34,846 bases of DNA from assembly GCA_949295785.1 (NCBI GenBank), contig CASFMJ010000105.1:1-34846 (forward strand), written 5' to 3'. Origin of the DNA: an uncultured Bacillota bacterium. Its GTDB lineage: Bacteria; Bacillota; Clostridia; Peptostreptococcales; Anaerovoracaceae. Position numbers and translations under genes: made by a program. The notes below the pieces were generated by a model that worked only from the letters and a program-made list of their open reading frames with translations, was not told the DNA's origin and searched no databases. Below, one piece after another: positions 26,120-34,836 of the stretch (positions are counted from its first letter, which is position 1; each line of letters opens with the position of its first letter).

Positions 26120-26593
26120 ATGGAAAGCAATAAGGTAAAAGTAAGGATCTACGGTCAGGAATATACTATTGCAGGTGAAAAGGAAGAAGATTCCATAAGG
26201 AAGATAGCCGCTCATGTAAATGAGAAAATGAGAGAACTGGGACGCAGTTTTTCAAATAACGGACAGGGGACCCTTGCTGTCCTTACCGCCATAAATCTGG
26301 CAGATGAATATTTTGACATGAGAGCAAAGGCCGATGATCTTGCAAAAGAAAATCAGAAGCTGAAAGAAGAGACAGAAAACTACCTTAAGCTTTGGGAAGA
26401 AGCAAAGAAGAATTTTGTTCAGTATAAAGAGGCTGCAGCAAAGGCTCTTGACGAAAAGAAAGCTGAGGAAGATAAATATAAGCAGCTGCAGGCACGCTGC
26501 AGTGAATTTGAAAGCTCTTTTTTCGATCTTCAGATGGAAAATCTTCAGCTGAAGCGAGAACTGGAGGAGTATAGAAAAAATAATGAAGGATAA
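26120..26593 (+). CDS. zapA: cell division protein ZapA
   Basis: A 157-residue FtsZ-ring-associated protein. Residues 1-50 form the ZapA head (VRIYGQEYTIAGE, with IRKIAAHVNEKMREL), followed by the family's Ala/Leu helix (TLAVLTAINLADEYF). A long coiled coil rich in Glu and Lys runs from about 70 to the end. This tail makes the protein longer than the roughly 85-110 residues of many ZapA proteins; extended forms are known in Clostridia. ZapA bundles FtsZ filaments in the cytoplasm. It follows pheT after 10 nt and overlaps mutS2 by 11 nt, the same order as in other Bacillota. Confidence 0.92.
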   Translation: MESNKVKVRIYGQEYTIAGEKEEDSIRKIAAHVNEKMRELGRSFSNNGQGTLAVLTAINLADEYFDMRAKADDLAKENQKLKEETENYLKLWEEAKKNFVQYKEAAAKALDEKKAEEDKYKQLQARCSEFESSFFDLQMENLQLKRELEEYRKNNEG

Positions 26594-28955
26594 GGCACTT
26601 AAAACTCTTGAATATGATAAGATTCTGAATCTGCTGGCCAATCAGGCTGTATCAGACGGCGGAAGAAAAAAGCTGCTTGATCTCAGACCCATGACAGATG
26701 CTGCCCTGATAAGAGAAGCCATGGCAGAAACTGACGAAGCTGTTTCTGTCATACTGAGAAAAGGGCAGCTGCCTCTTGGACAGATATATGAGATAGAAGA
26801 TCTTCTTCATTTTGTGCGCAAAGGTGGAAGTCTGACCATGAGACAGCTTCTTCATGTGCTGTATAATCTGAAAGTGGCGGAAAATGTCAGAACGTTTCTG
26901 AAAAGCGATCTGCCGCCTCTGCCCATAATTGACGGGATAAGGGAAGTAATAGCGGTTTTTCCGGGACTTGCGGAAAATATAGACAGATGTATAGTTTCTG
27001 AAGAAGAAATGTCAGACAACGCCTCGCCTAAGCTGAAAGATATCAGACGAAACATATCAAGGCAGAACGATGCCATAAAGAACAGACTGAACAACATAAT
27101 AAACTCTCAGGATAATAAGACTTATCTTCAGGATGCCATAGTGACCATAAGGGGAGGCAGATATGTTGTACCTGTGAAAGCAGAACACAGGAGCCGCATA
27201 CCGGGCATAGTACACGACCAGTCTTCCACAGGTGCCACCGTGTTTATTGAACCTCAGGTCATTGTTAACCTCAATAATGAGCTGAGAGAACTTGAACTGG
27301 CGGAAAAAGCAGAAATCGAAAGAATACTTGCGCAGCTTTCTTCTGCCGTGGCGGAGCATTTTCATGAGATAATGAATAATCAGAAACTGCTGACGATGCT
27401 TGATGTGATATTTGCCAAAGGCAAGCTGTCGGTTGCGATGAAAGGGGAGACCCCCGGCATTGTCGAGGATGGCGAGCTTATACTTAAAAAGGCCAGACAT
27501 CCTCTGATAAACGGAAAAAAGGTCGTTCCTATCGATATTTCTTTAGGTGGAGCATATACTACACTGGTTGTGACAGGACCCAATACGGGAGGCAAGACTG
27601 TTACTCTTAAAACCGCCGGTCTTCTTACATGTATGGCTCAGAGCGGACTTCATATTCCTGCCTCATCGGAAAGCAGATTGCCGGTTTTTGAAGAAATATT
27701 TGCTGACATCGGTGATGAGCAGAGCATAGAGCAGAGTCTGAGCACCTTTTCATCTCATATGAAAAATATCGTGGGCATAATGAAAGATGCAGGTGAAAAT
27801 GCCCTGGTCCTGCTGGATGAACTTGGCGCAGGAACCGACCCCACCGAGGGTGCAGCTCTGGCCATAGCTGTTTTGGAAAATCTTAAGGGCAGAGGGACAT
27901 ACACCATCGCCACTACTCATTACAATGAGCTGAAAAAATATGCCCTTTCCACTGAAGGTGTGGAAAACGGCTCCATGGAATTTGACGTGGATACGCTCAG
28001 TCCCACCTACCGGCTTATAACAGGAATGCCGGGAAGGTCCAATGCTTTTGAGATAGCAAGGAAGCTGGGTCTGGAAGAATCACTCATAGACAGGGCTCAG
28101 CAGCTTCTCAGGCGCAGAGACATTGAATTTGAAGATGTTATCGGTAACATAGAAAAAGACAGAAAAAAAGCCGAAGCCAGGAAAGACGAGGCAGAAAAAA
28201 TACTGGCTGATGCCAGAAGGCGGATGACTGAGATAAACAGCCGTGAAGCTGCCCTTAAGCTTCGGGAAGAAACCACAATAAGCAAGGCCAAGGAGCAGGC
28301 GAGAGAAATTCTCCGACAGACACGTCAGACAGCCGATGAAGTGGCTAAAGAACTAAAGCATATCAATAAAATGCAAAGTATGGGAGAACGAAGCAGGATA
28401 TTTGACAACGCCAGAAAGCAGCTCAGGAATGCTGAAGACATGGTGGCAGAGAAAATCGTAAGGCGCATCAATAAAAGTCCTGTAAAGGCATCACAGCTTA
28501 AAATCGGTGATAAGATAAAAGTTCTTACACTTAATCAGGTGGGAGAGATACTGTCACTTCCTGATGACAAGGGTGACCTTCAGGTCAAGATAGGCATAAT
28601 GAAGGCCAATATCAATATAGAAGATATAATGTCAATGGATGATGAGCCGGCCGGGAAGAATGCCGGCAGCGGGCGGTATGGAGGTATGTACAGAGAAAAG
28701 GCTCAGACCGTATCTATGTCGGTCAATGTGCAGGGAGAAAATCTCGAAGATGCAATGATGGACGTGGATAAATACCTGGATGACGCATATATGGCAGGCC
28801 TTAAAGAGGTTACCGTCATTCACGGCAGAGGAGAAGGCATACTTAAAGAAGGCCTTAGAAACTCTTTCAGAAGAAACAAGCTGGTTGCTTCCTACAGAAA
28901 AGGAAAATATGACGAAGGCGGGGACGGAGTCACCATAGTCACATTTAAGGAGTAA
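26583..28955 (+). CDS. mutS2: endonuclease MutS2
   Basis: A 790-residue MutS-like ATPase that lacks the mismatch-recognition domain. In Bacillota, family members have been linked to suppression of recombination and to rescue of collided ribosomes. Core and clamp regions occupy the first 300 residues (VPVKAEHRSRIPGIVHDQS is diagnostic). Walker A TGPNTGGKTVT is near 331 and Walker B LVLLDELGAGTDPTEG near 407-422. A long coiled coil and linker follow, with a C-terminal Smr domain at about 712-790. In the Smr domain the usual LDLR motif reads VNVQ (714-717) and the usual HGKGTG reads HGRGEG (747-752), so nuclease activity is doubtful. The start overlaps the end of zapA by 11 nt. Confidence 0.95.
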   Translation: MKDKALKTLEYDKILNLLANQAVSDGGRKKLLDLRPMTDAALIREAMAETDEAVSVILRKGQLPLGQIYEIEDLLHFVRKGGSLTMRQLLHVLYNLKVAENVRTFLKSDLPPLPIIDGIREVIAVFPGLAENIDRCIVSEEEMSDNASPKLKDIRRNISRQNDAIKNRLNNIINSQDNKTYLQDAIVTIRGGRYVVPVKAEHRSRIPGIVHDQSSTGATVFIEPQVIVNLNNELRELELAEKAEIERILAQLSSAVAEHFHEIMNNQKLLTMLDVIFAKGKLSVAMKGETPGIVEDGELILKKARHPLINGKKVVPIDISLGGAYTTLVVTGPNTGGKTVTLKTAGLLTCMAQSGLHIPASSESRLPVFEEIFADIGDEQSIEQSLSTFSSHMKNIVGIMKDAGENALVLLDELGAGTDPTEGAALAIAVLENLKGRGTYTIATTHYNELKKYALSTEGVENGSMEFDVDTLSPTYRLITGMPGRSNAFEIARKLGLEESLIDRAQQLLRRRDIEFEDVIGNIEKDRKKAEARKDEAEKILADARRRMTEINSREAALKLREETTISKAKEQAREILRQTRQTADEVAKELKHINKMQSMGERSRIFDNARKQLRNAEDMVAEKIVRRINKSPVKASQLKIGDKIKVLTLNQVGEILSLPDDKGDLQVKIGIMKANINIEDIMSMDDEPAGKNAGSGRYGGMYREKAQTVSMSVNVQGENLEDAMMDVDKYLDDAYMAGLKEVTVIHGRGEGILKEGLRNSFRRNKLVASYRKGKYDEGGDGVTIVTFKE

Positions 28956-28958
28956 TAG

Positions 28959-29399
28959 ATGTATATAGTAAGCGGATGTTTGCTGGGGCATAATTGTAAA
29001 TATGACGGCGGAAATAACAGAAACCTGGAAGTGATGGATTTTTGCAAGACTCACCGGTATATGACAGTATGCCCGGAGAGAGCCGCCAAGCTGCCTTGTC
29101 CCAGGCCCCCTGCAGAAAAGAGGGGCAGCAGGATAATAAACGACAGGGGAGAAGATGTAACAGAGGCTTTCCTTCGCGGAGCAAGGCTGTCATTTAATAC
29201 ATGTATGGAGATGGCCAAGCTTTCCGGAGAAAAAATAGAAGGTGCAATACTCAAGGCCAACAGTCCTTCGTGCGGCAAAGGCCGGATATACGACGGTACA
29301 TTTTCAGGCACGCTTATAAAAGGAGATGGGGTATTTGCAGCCATGCTGGCAGATGCCGGAATAGAAGTCATAACGGAGAAGGAGAAGATAAAATGGTAG
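28959..29399 (+). CDS. DUF523 family cysteine protein, function unknown
   Basis: A 146-residue protein of the DUF523 family, usually a small stand-alone protein or fused to DUF1722. The conserved features are present: VSGCLLGHNCKYDG at the start, the CPE segment followed by PRPPAE, a central GEDVTEAFLRGA, and ILKANSPSCGKGRIYDGTFSG. The conserved cysteines suggest a metal or iron-sulfur site, but I know of no established function. AAGGAG lies six bases before the ATG and overlaps the mutS2 stop; the last 7 nt overlap argS. It is therefore co-translated between mutS2 and argS. Confidence 0.9.
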   Translation: MYIVSGCLLGHNCKYDGGNNRNLEVMDFCKTHRYMTVCPERAAKLPCPRPPAEKRGSRIINDRGEDVTEAFLRGARLSFNTCMEMAKLSGEKIEGAILKANSPSCGKGRIYDGTFSGTLIKGDGVFAAMLADAGIEVITEKEKIKW

Positions 29400-31111
29400 A
29401 TTTCAAGGAAGAAATTGCGAAAATAATAGGCAGAGCAGTCAAAGAACTGAGTGAGGAAGAAATAAAATCCATTGTTGAGATCCCTCAGGATGAAAAGATG
29501 GGGGATTATGCCTTCCCGTGCTTCAGGCTGGCTAAGACACTGAGGAAGGCTCCGCCCATGATCGCAGCGGATATAGCTGCGCAGATATCGGAAAATCCGC
29601 TTTTTGAAAAGGTGGAGCAGGTTAATGCTTATGTAAACATGTTCATATCAAAAGAGGAGTTTGTGAAAGATGTTCTGACTGAAGTCCTGACAGAAAAAGA
29701 GGACTTTGGAAAAAGTGAGATAGGAGGAGGAAAGACTGTAATAGTTGAATTTTCATCTCCCAACATAGCAAAGCCTTTCCATATAGGTCATATAAGAAGT
29801 ACCGTTATAGGTAATTCCATAAACAAGATCTATAAGGCTCTCGGATATAATGTGATCAGGATAAATCACCTTGGTGATTACGGCACTCAGTTCGGAAAAA
29901 TGATTTGCGCATACAGGCATTGGGGAAACAGGGAAGACGTAATCAGAGAACCCATTAAGACACTTCTGGGATATTATACCAGGTTCCACGAAGAGGTGGA
30001 GCAGCATCCGGAGCTTGATGACGAGGCACGAGAGATATTTGCACGTCTTGAACATGGAGAAAAGGAAGAAGTGGAACTGTGGCAGTGGTTCAGAGATGAA
30101 AGTCTTAAAGAATTCAACAGAGTATATAAAATGCTGGGCATAGAATTCGACTCCTATGCCGGAGAAAGCTTTTATTCGGATAAAATGCCGCGCATAGTAA
30201 AGATGCTGGAAGATAAGGGTCTTCTTCAGGAGTCTAAAGGCGCTCAGATTGTTGACCTGCAGCCTTATGGCATGACTCCTGCTCTAATCAAGAAGTCCGA
30301 TGGTTCATCATTATATATAACAAGAGACATAGCTGCAGCAGTATACAGAAAAGAGCATTATGACTTTTATAAAAATATTTATGTGGTAGCCTCCCAGCAG
30401 AACCTTCATTTCCAGCAGTGGATAAAGATAATCGAACTTCTGGGATTTGACTGGGCAAAAGACAATATCCACGTGCCCTTCGGGCTTGTGAGTCTTGAAG
30501 ACGGAACCATGTCCACAAGACACGGCAGAGTTGTTTTCCTTGAAGATGTCTTAACAAGAGCAGTGGAACAGACGAAAGATATAATCAGAGAAAAGGGTGT
30601 AAACACCGATAACGTAGAAGAGACAGCAAGGCAGGTTGGAATCGGCGCCGTAATATTCCAGGAACTTTCCAACAACAGAATAAAAGATTATGTTTTCTCG
30701 TGGGATAAAGTTCTGGATTTTAACGGAGAAACAGGCCCGTATGTACAGTACACTTATGCAAGAGCTGCAAGCGTACTGCGTAACGCAGGAGAGGAAGCTG
30801 CAAGGCGGGCGGAAGATCCCCTTGCGGCAAAACCGGAATATATAACAGGGGAAAGCGCATATCAGCTTTCAAAGCTCATATATGCACTTCCACAGGTCAT
30901 ACAGGACGCAGGCGATAAGTTTGAACCTTCGGTAGTGACAAGGCATATAGTGGATATGGCGCAGGCTTTCAACCGTTTCTATCATGACGAGCATATTCTC
31001 ACTGACAACGAGGATGAAAAAATATCCAAACTTGCGCTGGTACTGGCGGCAAAGACTGCCATCAGAAACGGACTCAGCCTTTTGGGTATGGAGGCTCCTG
31101 AAAGAATGTAA
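29393..31111 (+). CDS. argS: arginine-tRNA ligase
   Basis: A 572-residue class I aminoacyl-tRNA synthetase charging tRNA-Arg. The N-terminal Add1 domain (about 1-105) is followed by the catalytic domain with SSPNIAKPFHIGHIRST (the HIGH motif) and the degenerate KMSKS equivalent GTMSTRHGRVV. The C-terminal DALR anticodon-binding domain contains FNGETGPYVQYTYARA at its entry and ends with LGMEAPERM. The frame is open from 29201, inside the DUF523 gene, but the family N-terminus and GGAG eight bases upstream fix ATG 29393. The full-length C-terminus is present. Confidence 0.97.
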   Translation: MVDFKEEIAKIIGRAVKELSEEEIKSIVEIPQDEKMGDYAFPCFRLAKTLRKAPPMIAADIAAQISENPLFEKVEQVNAYVNMFISKEEFVKDVLTEVLTEKEDFGKSEIGGGKTVIVEFSSPNIAKPFHIGHIRSTVIGNSINKIYKALGYNVIRINHLGDYGTQFGKMICAYRHWGNREDVIREPIKTLLGYYTRFHEEVEQHPELDDEAREIFARLEHGEKEEVELWQWFRDESLKEFNRVYKMLGIEFDSYAGESFYSDKMPRIVKMLEDKGLLQESKGAQIVDLQPYGMTPALIKKSDGSSLYITRDIAAAVYRKEHYDFYKNIYVVASQQNLHFQQWIKIIELLGFDWAKDNIHVPFGLVSLEDGTMSTRHGRVVFLEDVLTRAVEQTKDIIREKGVNTDNVEETARQVGIGAVIFQELSNNRIKDYVFSWDKVLDFNGETGPYVQYTYARAASVLRNAGEEAARRAEDPLAAKPEYITGESAYQLSKLIYALPQVIQDAGDKFEPSVVTRHIVDMAQAFNRFYHDEHILTDNEDEKISKLALVLAAKTAIRNGLSLLGMEAPERM

Positions 31112-31185
31112 CACAAAATCCAAGGCCGGGTACCTGAAAAATTGTAGGAACCGGGTCAGCATGCAAAAATGAAAGGATACACATT

Positions 31186-32058
31186 ATGCGTTATGTAGGC
31201 GATATTTACAGACCTCCCAGTGAGGCATACAGTCTTCTGGTACAGGTCACCATCGGATGTTCACACAATAAATGTACTTTCTGCAACATGTACAAAGAAA
31301 AGCAGTTCAAAGTACGTGACCCTGAGGAAGTTCTGGAAGATCTGGCATGGGCCCGCAGTCATTATTCAAGAGTTGAAAGAATATTCCTGTGTGATGGTGA
31401 TGCTTTATGCCTTGCAAGCAGTAAGCTTTTAAGAATCCTTGACTATATACGTGAAAATTTCCCCGAATGTGAAAGAGTCACAACATATGGCAGAGCCGGT
31501 ATTGCTTTGCGAAAGACAGATGAAGAACTGAGGGAACTCAGAGAACACGGCCTTACAATGGTATATATGGGGGCGGAATCAGGCAGCGATAAGGTGCTTG
31601 AAATGGTTAATAAAGGGGAAACACGTCAGCAGCTCATAGACGGTGTTCACAAACTGGAAAATGCCGGACTCAGGACATCAGTAACATTTATAAGCGGTCT
31701 TGCAGGACCGGAACTGTGGGAAGAACATGCGGTAAAGACAGGCACTATGATAGCCGAGATGAATGCTTCATATGTAAGTCTTCTGACACTGATGCTTCAG
31801 CCCCCTGCACCGCTGCTTGAAGACTATAAATCCGGAAAATTCAAACTTCTTACTCCGGAAGAAGTCCTTGGGGAGACGTGTCTTATGCTCAAATACGCCA
31901 GACCCTCAAAGCCTTGTGTATTCAGGAGCAATCATGCTTCAAACTACGTATCGCTCAGAGGAAATCTTCCTATGGATAATGAGAATATGATTGCTTCTCT
32001 TAAACGCTGTATGGAAGACAGAGGACTTCTTAAAGACGAAAGATTCAGAATGCTGTAA
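31186..32058 (+). CDS. radical SAM protein with CX4CX2C cluster motif
   Basis: A 290-residue radical SAM enzyme of unassigned reaction. The cluster-binding site reads GCSHNKCTFCNMY near residue 25-37. Cysteines are spaced CX4CX2C instead of the canonical CX3CX2C, still followed by the aromatic-rich segment typical of the superfamily. The glycine/SAM region (IFLCDGDALCLASSKL), the TTYGRAGIALRKT strand and MVYMGAESGSDKVLEMVNKG place it near the Elp3/HemN-like branch. No extra domain or second cluster is obvious. AAAGGA lies about nine bases before ATG 31186. A 74-nt gap separates it from argS. The substrate is unknown. Confidence 0.85.
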   Translation: MRYVGDIYRPPSEAYSLLVQVTIGCSHNKCTFCNMYKEKQFKVRDPEEVLEDLAWARSHYSRVERIFLCDGDALCLASSKLLRILDYIRENFPECERVTTYGRAGIALRKTDEELRELREHGLTMVYMGAESGSDKVLEMVNKGETRQQLIDGVHKLENAGLRTSVTFISGLAGPELWEEHAVKTGTMIAEMNASYVSLLTLMLQPPAPLLEDYKSGKFKLLTPEEVLGETCLMLKYARPSKPCVFRSNHASNYVSLRGNLPMDNENMIASLKRCMEDRGLLKDERFRML

Positions 32059-32077
32059 AGCGGCAGGACATGGCAAA

Positions 32078-33621
32078 ATGAAAATACTTCTTACAACTTT
32101 GAATTCGCAGTACGTCCATACCAGTCCGGCTCTTAAATACCTTTATACCGTGCTCCAGGACACACCGGACGAAGTGAGCATACGTGAATTTACAATCAAC
32201 AATGAATATTCCCACATATACGGGGAGCTGGTGAGAGCAAACTGTGACATGGTTTGCTTTTCCTGCTATATCTGGAACATAGAACTGATAAAGGCTCTTG
32301 CTGCTGATCTAAAGAAAGCGCGGCCTGATCTTGTCATATGTCTGGGCGGACCTGAGGTCAGTTTTGAAGGACATGTTTTTGCAGTGGAAAATCCATGGGT
32401 GGATTTTATAATATGCGGAGAAGGCGAATATTCGCTGTACAGACTCTGTGAGGTATTAAGAAGAAGATCGCCTTTTTATGATGGGCGTGAAGTTGCATCG
32501 GGACTGGCGCTGGATACAGTACCGGGACTGATTTACAGAAAAGGCGGAAAGGTATATGTCAATCAGCAGATAGAGCCTATGGATCTTAATTCCATACCTT
32601 TTATGTACTCTGTTCTGGAATGTGAGACTGACAGGGTTGTTTACTATGAATCCTCAAGGGGCTGTCCTTTCAGATGTTCATATTGCATGTCATCGGTGGA
32701 AAAGAGTGTAAGGCCTCTTGATATGGCCAGAGTCAAACGAGAACTTAAATATTTTATCCATAAAAAAGCCATGCAGGTAAAATTTATTGACAGGACTTTT
32801 AATTACGATCCTGCAAGAGCCTATGAGATAATTGAATTTATAATTGAAAATGATAACGGAGTCACCAATTTTCATTTTGAGATATGCGCAGACCTTATGA
32901 CCGATGAACTGACAGAACTTCTGTCGCAGGCACGAAAAGGCCTTATTCAGCTGGAGATAGGAATTCAGTCCGCTAATGCTGAAACTTTAAGGGCAGTCAA
33001 CAGAAAAGAAAATGTCTATCCGGTGCTCTATAATACAGAGAAACTGATTCGGGCAGGCAATATACATATACATGTAGATCTGATCGCCGGCCTTCCGTAT
33101 GAGACATACGATCAGTTTGCAATGTCTTTTGATAAAGTATACAGACTTGGAGCAGATGCCTTTCAGATGGGATTTCTTAAAGTTCTTAAAGGCACAGAAA
33201 TGGCCCGGATGAGCATGCAGTACGGCATGGTATATCAGGACAGCAGGACAGGGCGCCTTATGAGATCATATCAAACAGGTGGATATCGTCTTCACAGATG
33301 GTAAGGCTGAAATCCATAGAGAAAATGTTGAACATCTATTATAACAGGAGTGGTTTTACCAATAGCCTCGAGTATCTGATGAACACCTGCAAGCTGAAAC
33401 CTTTTGAATTTTTTGAGAAACTGGCAGATTTTTATTACGATGCAGGATATCATAATATAAACAGGAAAAAAGAAGAACAGTACAGAATACTCAGAAAATT
33501 TTCTTCTGAAATACTGGGTGAAGAAAAAAGTAAAATAGAGAAAATATTGGAAAAAGATCTGAAATCGGCCTTCAATGACGAAGAAGTCAGGCGGTTTCTG
33601 AAAAAAGGATGGGAGATCTGA
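32078..33621 (+). pseudogene. B12-binding radical SAM protein (DUF4080 type), frameshifted by an 8-bp tandem duplication
   Basis: The N-terminal part has a cobalamin-binding-like Rossmann domain (MKILLTTLNSQYVHTSPAL; CLGGPEVSFEGH; ICGEGEY). It continues with a canonical radical SAM core (GCPFRCSYCMSS, CX3CX2C) and runs to a stop at 33304 (408 residues). The C-terminal DUF4080-like region continues in another frame, open to 33621. At 33236-33251 CAGGACAG occurs twice in tandem. Removing one copy restores one frame that reads VYQDRAPYEIISNRWIS into MVRLKSIEKMLNIYY, as expected for the family, giving 511 residues. So the gene is intact apart from the duplication. It may be a recent mutation, a reversible switch, or an assembly error. 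The C-terminal fragment (ATG 33298) has no ribosome binding site of its own. The start is ATG 32078. Confidence 0.85.
33236..33251. repeat. 8-bp perfect tandem duplication (CAGGACAG x2)
   Basis: CAGGACAG at 33236-33243 is followed directly by an identical copy at 33244-33251. Eight bases shift the reading frame by -1, and the frame change in the radical SAM gene occurs exactly here. One copy gives an open frame across the junction. Confidence 0.95.
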
Positions 33622-33624
33622 TTT

Positions 33625-34641
33625 ATGGATTTTATTAAGAGAGAAGACAGAATAGGACAATATCTTGTGCCTCATCTTAAAAACTTTTTATTTGATGAAC
33701 TTTCTGAAAATTATCTTGCAAGGACAGGACTTTCTGATATTCTTACCGGCGTACCTGTTCCCATAAGAAAAAGTGAAGTGGAGAGCATCACTACTGTGTC
33801 AATAGCCAGAGGTATGGCCTTTGTGATAGGATGTGATCCGGCCTTCAAATATCGTGACAATTATGTGGCATATATAATGAGAATATCCGACAAACGTTTT
33901 GCAAGGGCTCTTGTTTCGGAAGGAATAGAGGCTGCCGAAAAGAAAGATTATGATTATGCGTGTATAATGTTCAGAGCCGCCATGATAATCGATCCCGAGG
34001 ATACAGATGCGCTTTACTGCTACGGCAGATCATGCAAGGATGCATACGAACTGGGTGAGGAGGAAGATTTTATTGCCAGATTTAAGGCAGAGTCTCTTGA
34101 GGCTTTTGAGGAAGTCACGCTCAGACGGCCGGATTTTGCAGAAAGCTATTATTTTTTAGGCTACGGATACATAAACCTGGGCCTTTATGTGAAAGCTAAA
34201 TTAACGTGGCAGGAATTCATGAAGCTTTCTTCTGATGAAGAAAAGAAAGAGGAGATAAGAGAAAGGCTCACTTCTCTTGATGAACCGGTTAAGATAGAAG
34301 AAGGTTATAATCACATTCTGGCAGGCAGATTTGAGGAAGGCACTGCCATACTGGAAAATTATACGGAAGGAAGATTCGCCGGCTGGTGGCCGCTGTGGTA
34401 TTATCTGGGAATCGCTCATTTTTCCATGGGAATGACGGAAAAAGCGGCAGAAGATATGAAGCAGGTGCTAAAGCTTTCGCCCAGCAACAGAGACGCTATG
34501 GAAGAACTGGTGAAGATTTACAAAAAACTGGGGAATGATGAAATGGCGGAGAAATACGAGAAGAAGATTACCATAGTCGCTGAAAATGCGGAGAAAGATA
34601 GAGAAGAAGCAGGGAAAAAGCGAGGGATAAAGCTGAATTAA
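33625..34641 (+). CDS. TPR-repeat protein, function unknown
   Basis: A 338-residue soluble protein without signal peptide or membrane helix. Residues 1-90 are not recognisable, although the stretch SVARGMAFVIG-like (SIARGMAFVIGCDPAF) is well formed and globular. From about 95 there are helical pairs typical of tetratricopeptide repeats: one around FARALVSEG to MIIDPEDTDALYCYG, another around PDFAESYYFLGYGYINLGLY, and a third around WWPLWYYLGIAHFSMG to LKLSPSNRDAMEEL. The C-terminus is a charged helix. TPR units mediate protein contacts; no partner is evident. It starts 4 nt after the radical SAM reading frame ends, with GGGAG nine bases upstream, so it is in the same operon. Confidence 0.8.
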   Translation: MDFIKREDRIGQYLVPHLKNFLFDELSENYLARTGLSDILTGVPVPIRKSEVESITTVSIARGMAFVIGCDPAFKYRDNYVAYIMRISDKRFARALVSEGIEAAEKKDYDYACIMFRAAMIIDPEDTDALYCYGRSCKDAYELGEEEDFIARFKAESLEAFEEVTLRRPDFAESYYFLGYGYINLGLYVKAKLTWQEFMKLSSDEEKKEEIRERLTSLDEPVKIEEGYNHILAGRFEEGTAILENYTEGRFAGWWPLWYYLGIAHFSMGMTEKAAEDMKQVLKLSPSNRDAMEELVKIYKKLGNDEMAEKYEKKITIVAENAEKDREEAGKKRGIKLN

Positions 34642-34700
34642 CCTGAAAGCGGCCTAAGAAAAATTTTACAAGAAAATTTTCATAATTATGTTATTTCTAC

Positions 34701-34729
34701 TTGACATGACCTTTAAGGTAATGTATAAT
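34701..34729 (+). promoter_or_regulatory. perfect consensus sigma-A promoter of the tRNA gene
   Basis: TTGACA (34701-34706), a 17-nt spacer and TATAAT (34724-34729) match consensus in all twelve positions. The predicted start lies about 25 nt before tRNA-Asn. Such promoters are typical of stable RNA operons, so further tRNA or rRNA genes may follow the window end. Confidence 0.9.
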
Positions 34730-34761
34730 TATCAGTGTTGTCAGCAAATGACAACCGTTGT

Positions 34762-34836
34762 TCCAAGGTAGCTCAATGGTGGAGCACTCGGCTGTTAACC
34801 GATAGGCTGTGGGTTCGAGCCCCACCCTTGGAGCCA
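34762..34836 (+). tRNA. tRNA-Asn (anticodon GTT)
   Basis: A 75-nt cloverleaf with encoded CCA. Acceptor TCCAAGG/CCTTGGA with discriminator G; D stem GCTC/GAGC; anticodon loop CTGTTAA with anticodon GTT at 34794-34796; 5-nt variable loop; T stem GTGGG/CCCAC around TTCGAGC. The top anticodon-stem pair is a C-T mismatch; all else pairs. Seven T follow the CCA directly. Confidence 0.97.

Noticed and set aside
29201..29392. N-terminal extension of argS into the DUF523 gene
   Set aside because: The extension has no similarity to ArgS and reads the DUF523 coding sequence in another frame. ATG 29393 has a good ribosome binding site.
31123..31158. Imperfect hairpin after argS
   Set aside because: The CCGG/CCGG stem has an internal loop and mismatches, and no T-run follows, so it is not a convincing terminator.
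33298..33621. Independent 107-residue gene after the radical SAM frame
   Set aside because: It has no ribosome binding site and its sequence is the C-terminal part of the DUF4080-type protein once one 8-bp copy is removed.
34642..34690. AAAATTTT repeats after the TPR gene as a terminator
   Set aside because: Two AAAATTTT units could pair but the stem is entirely A-T and weak, without a following T-run.
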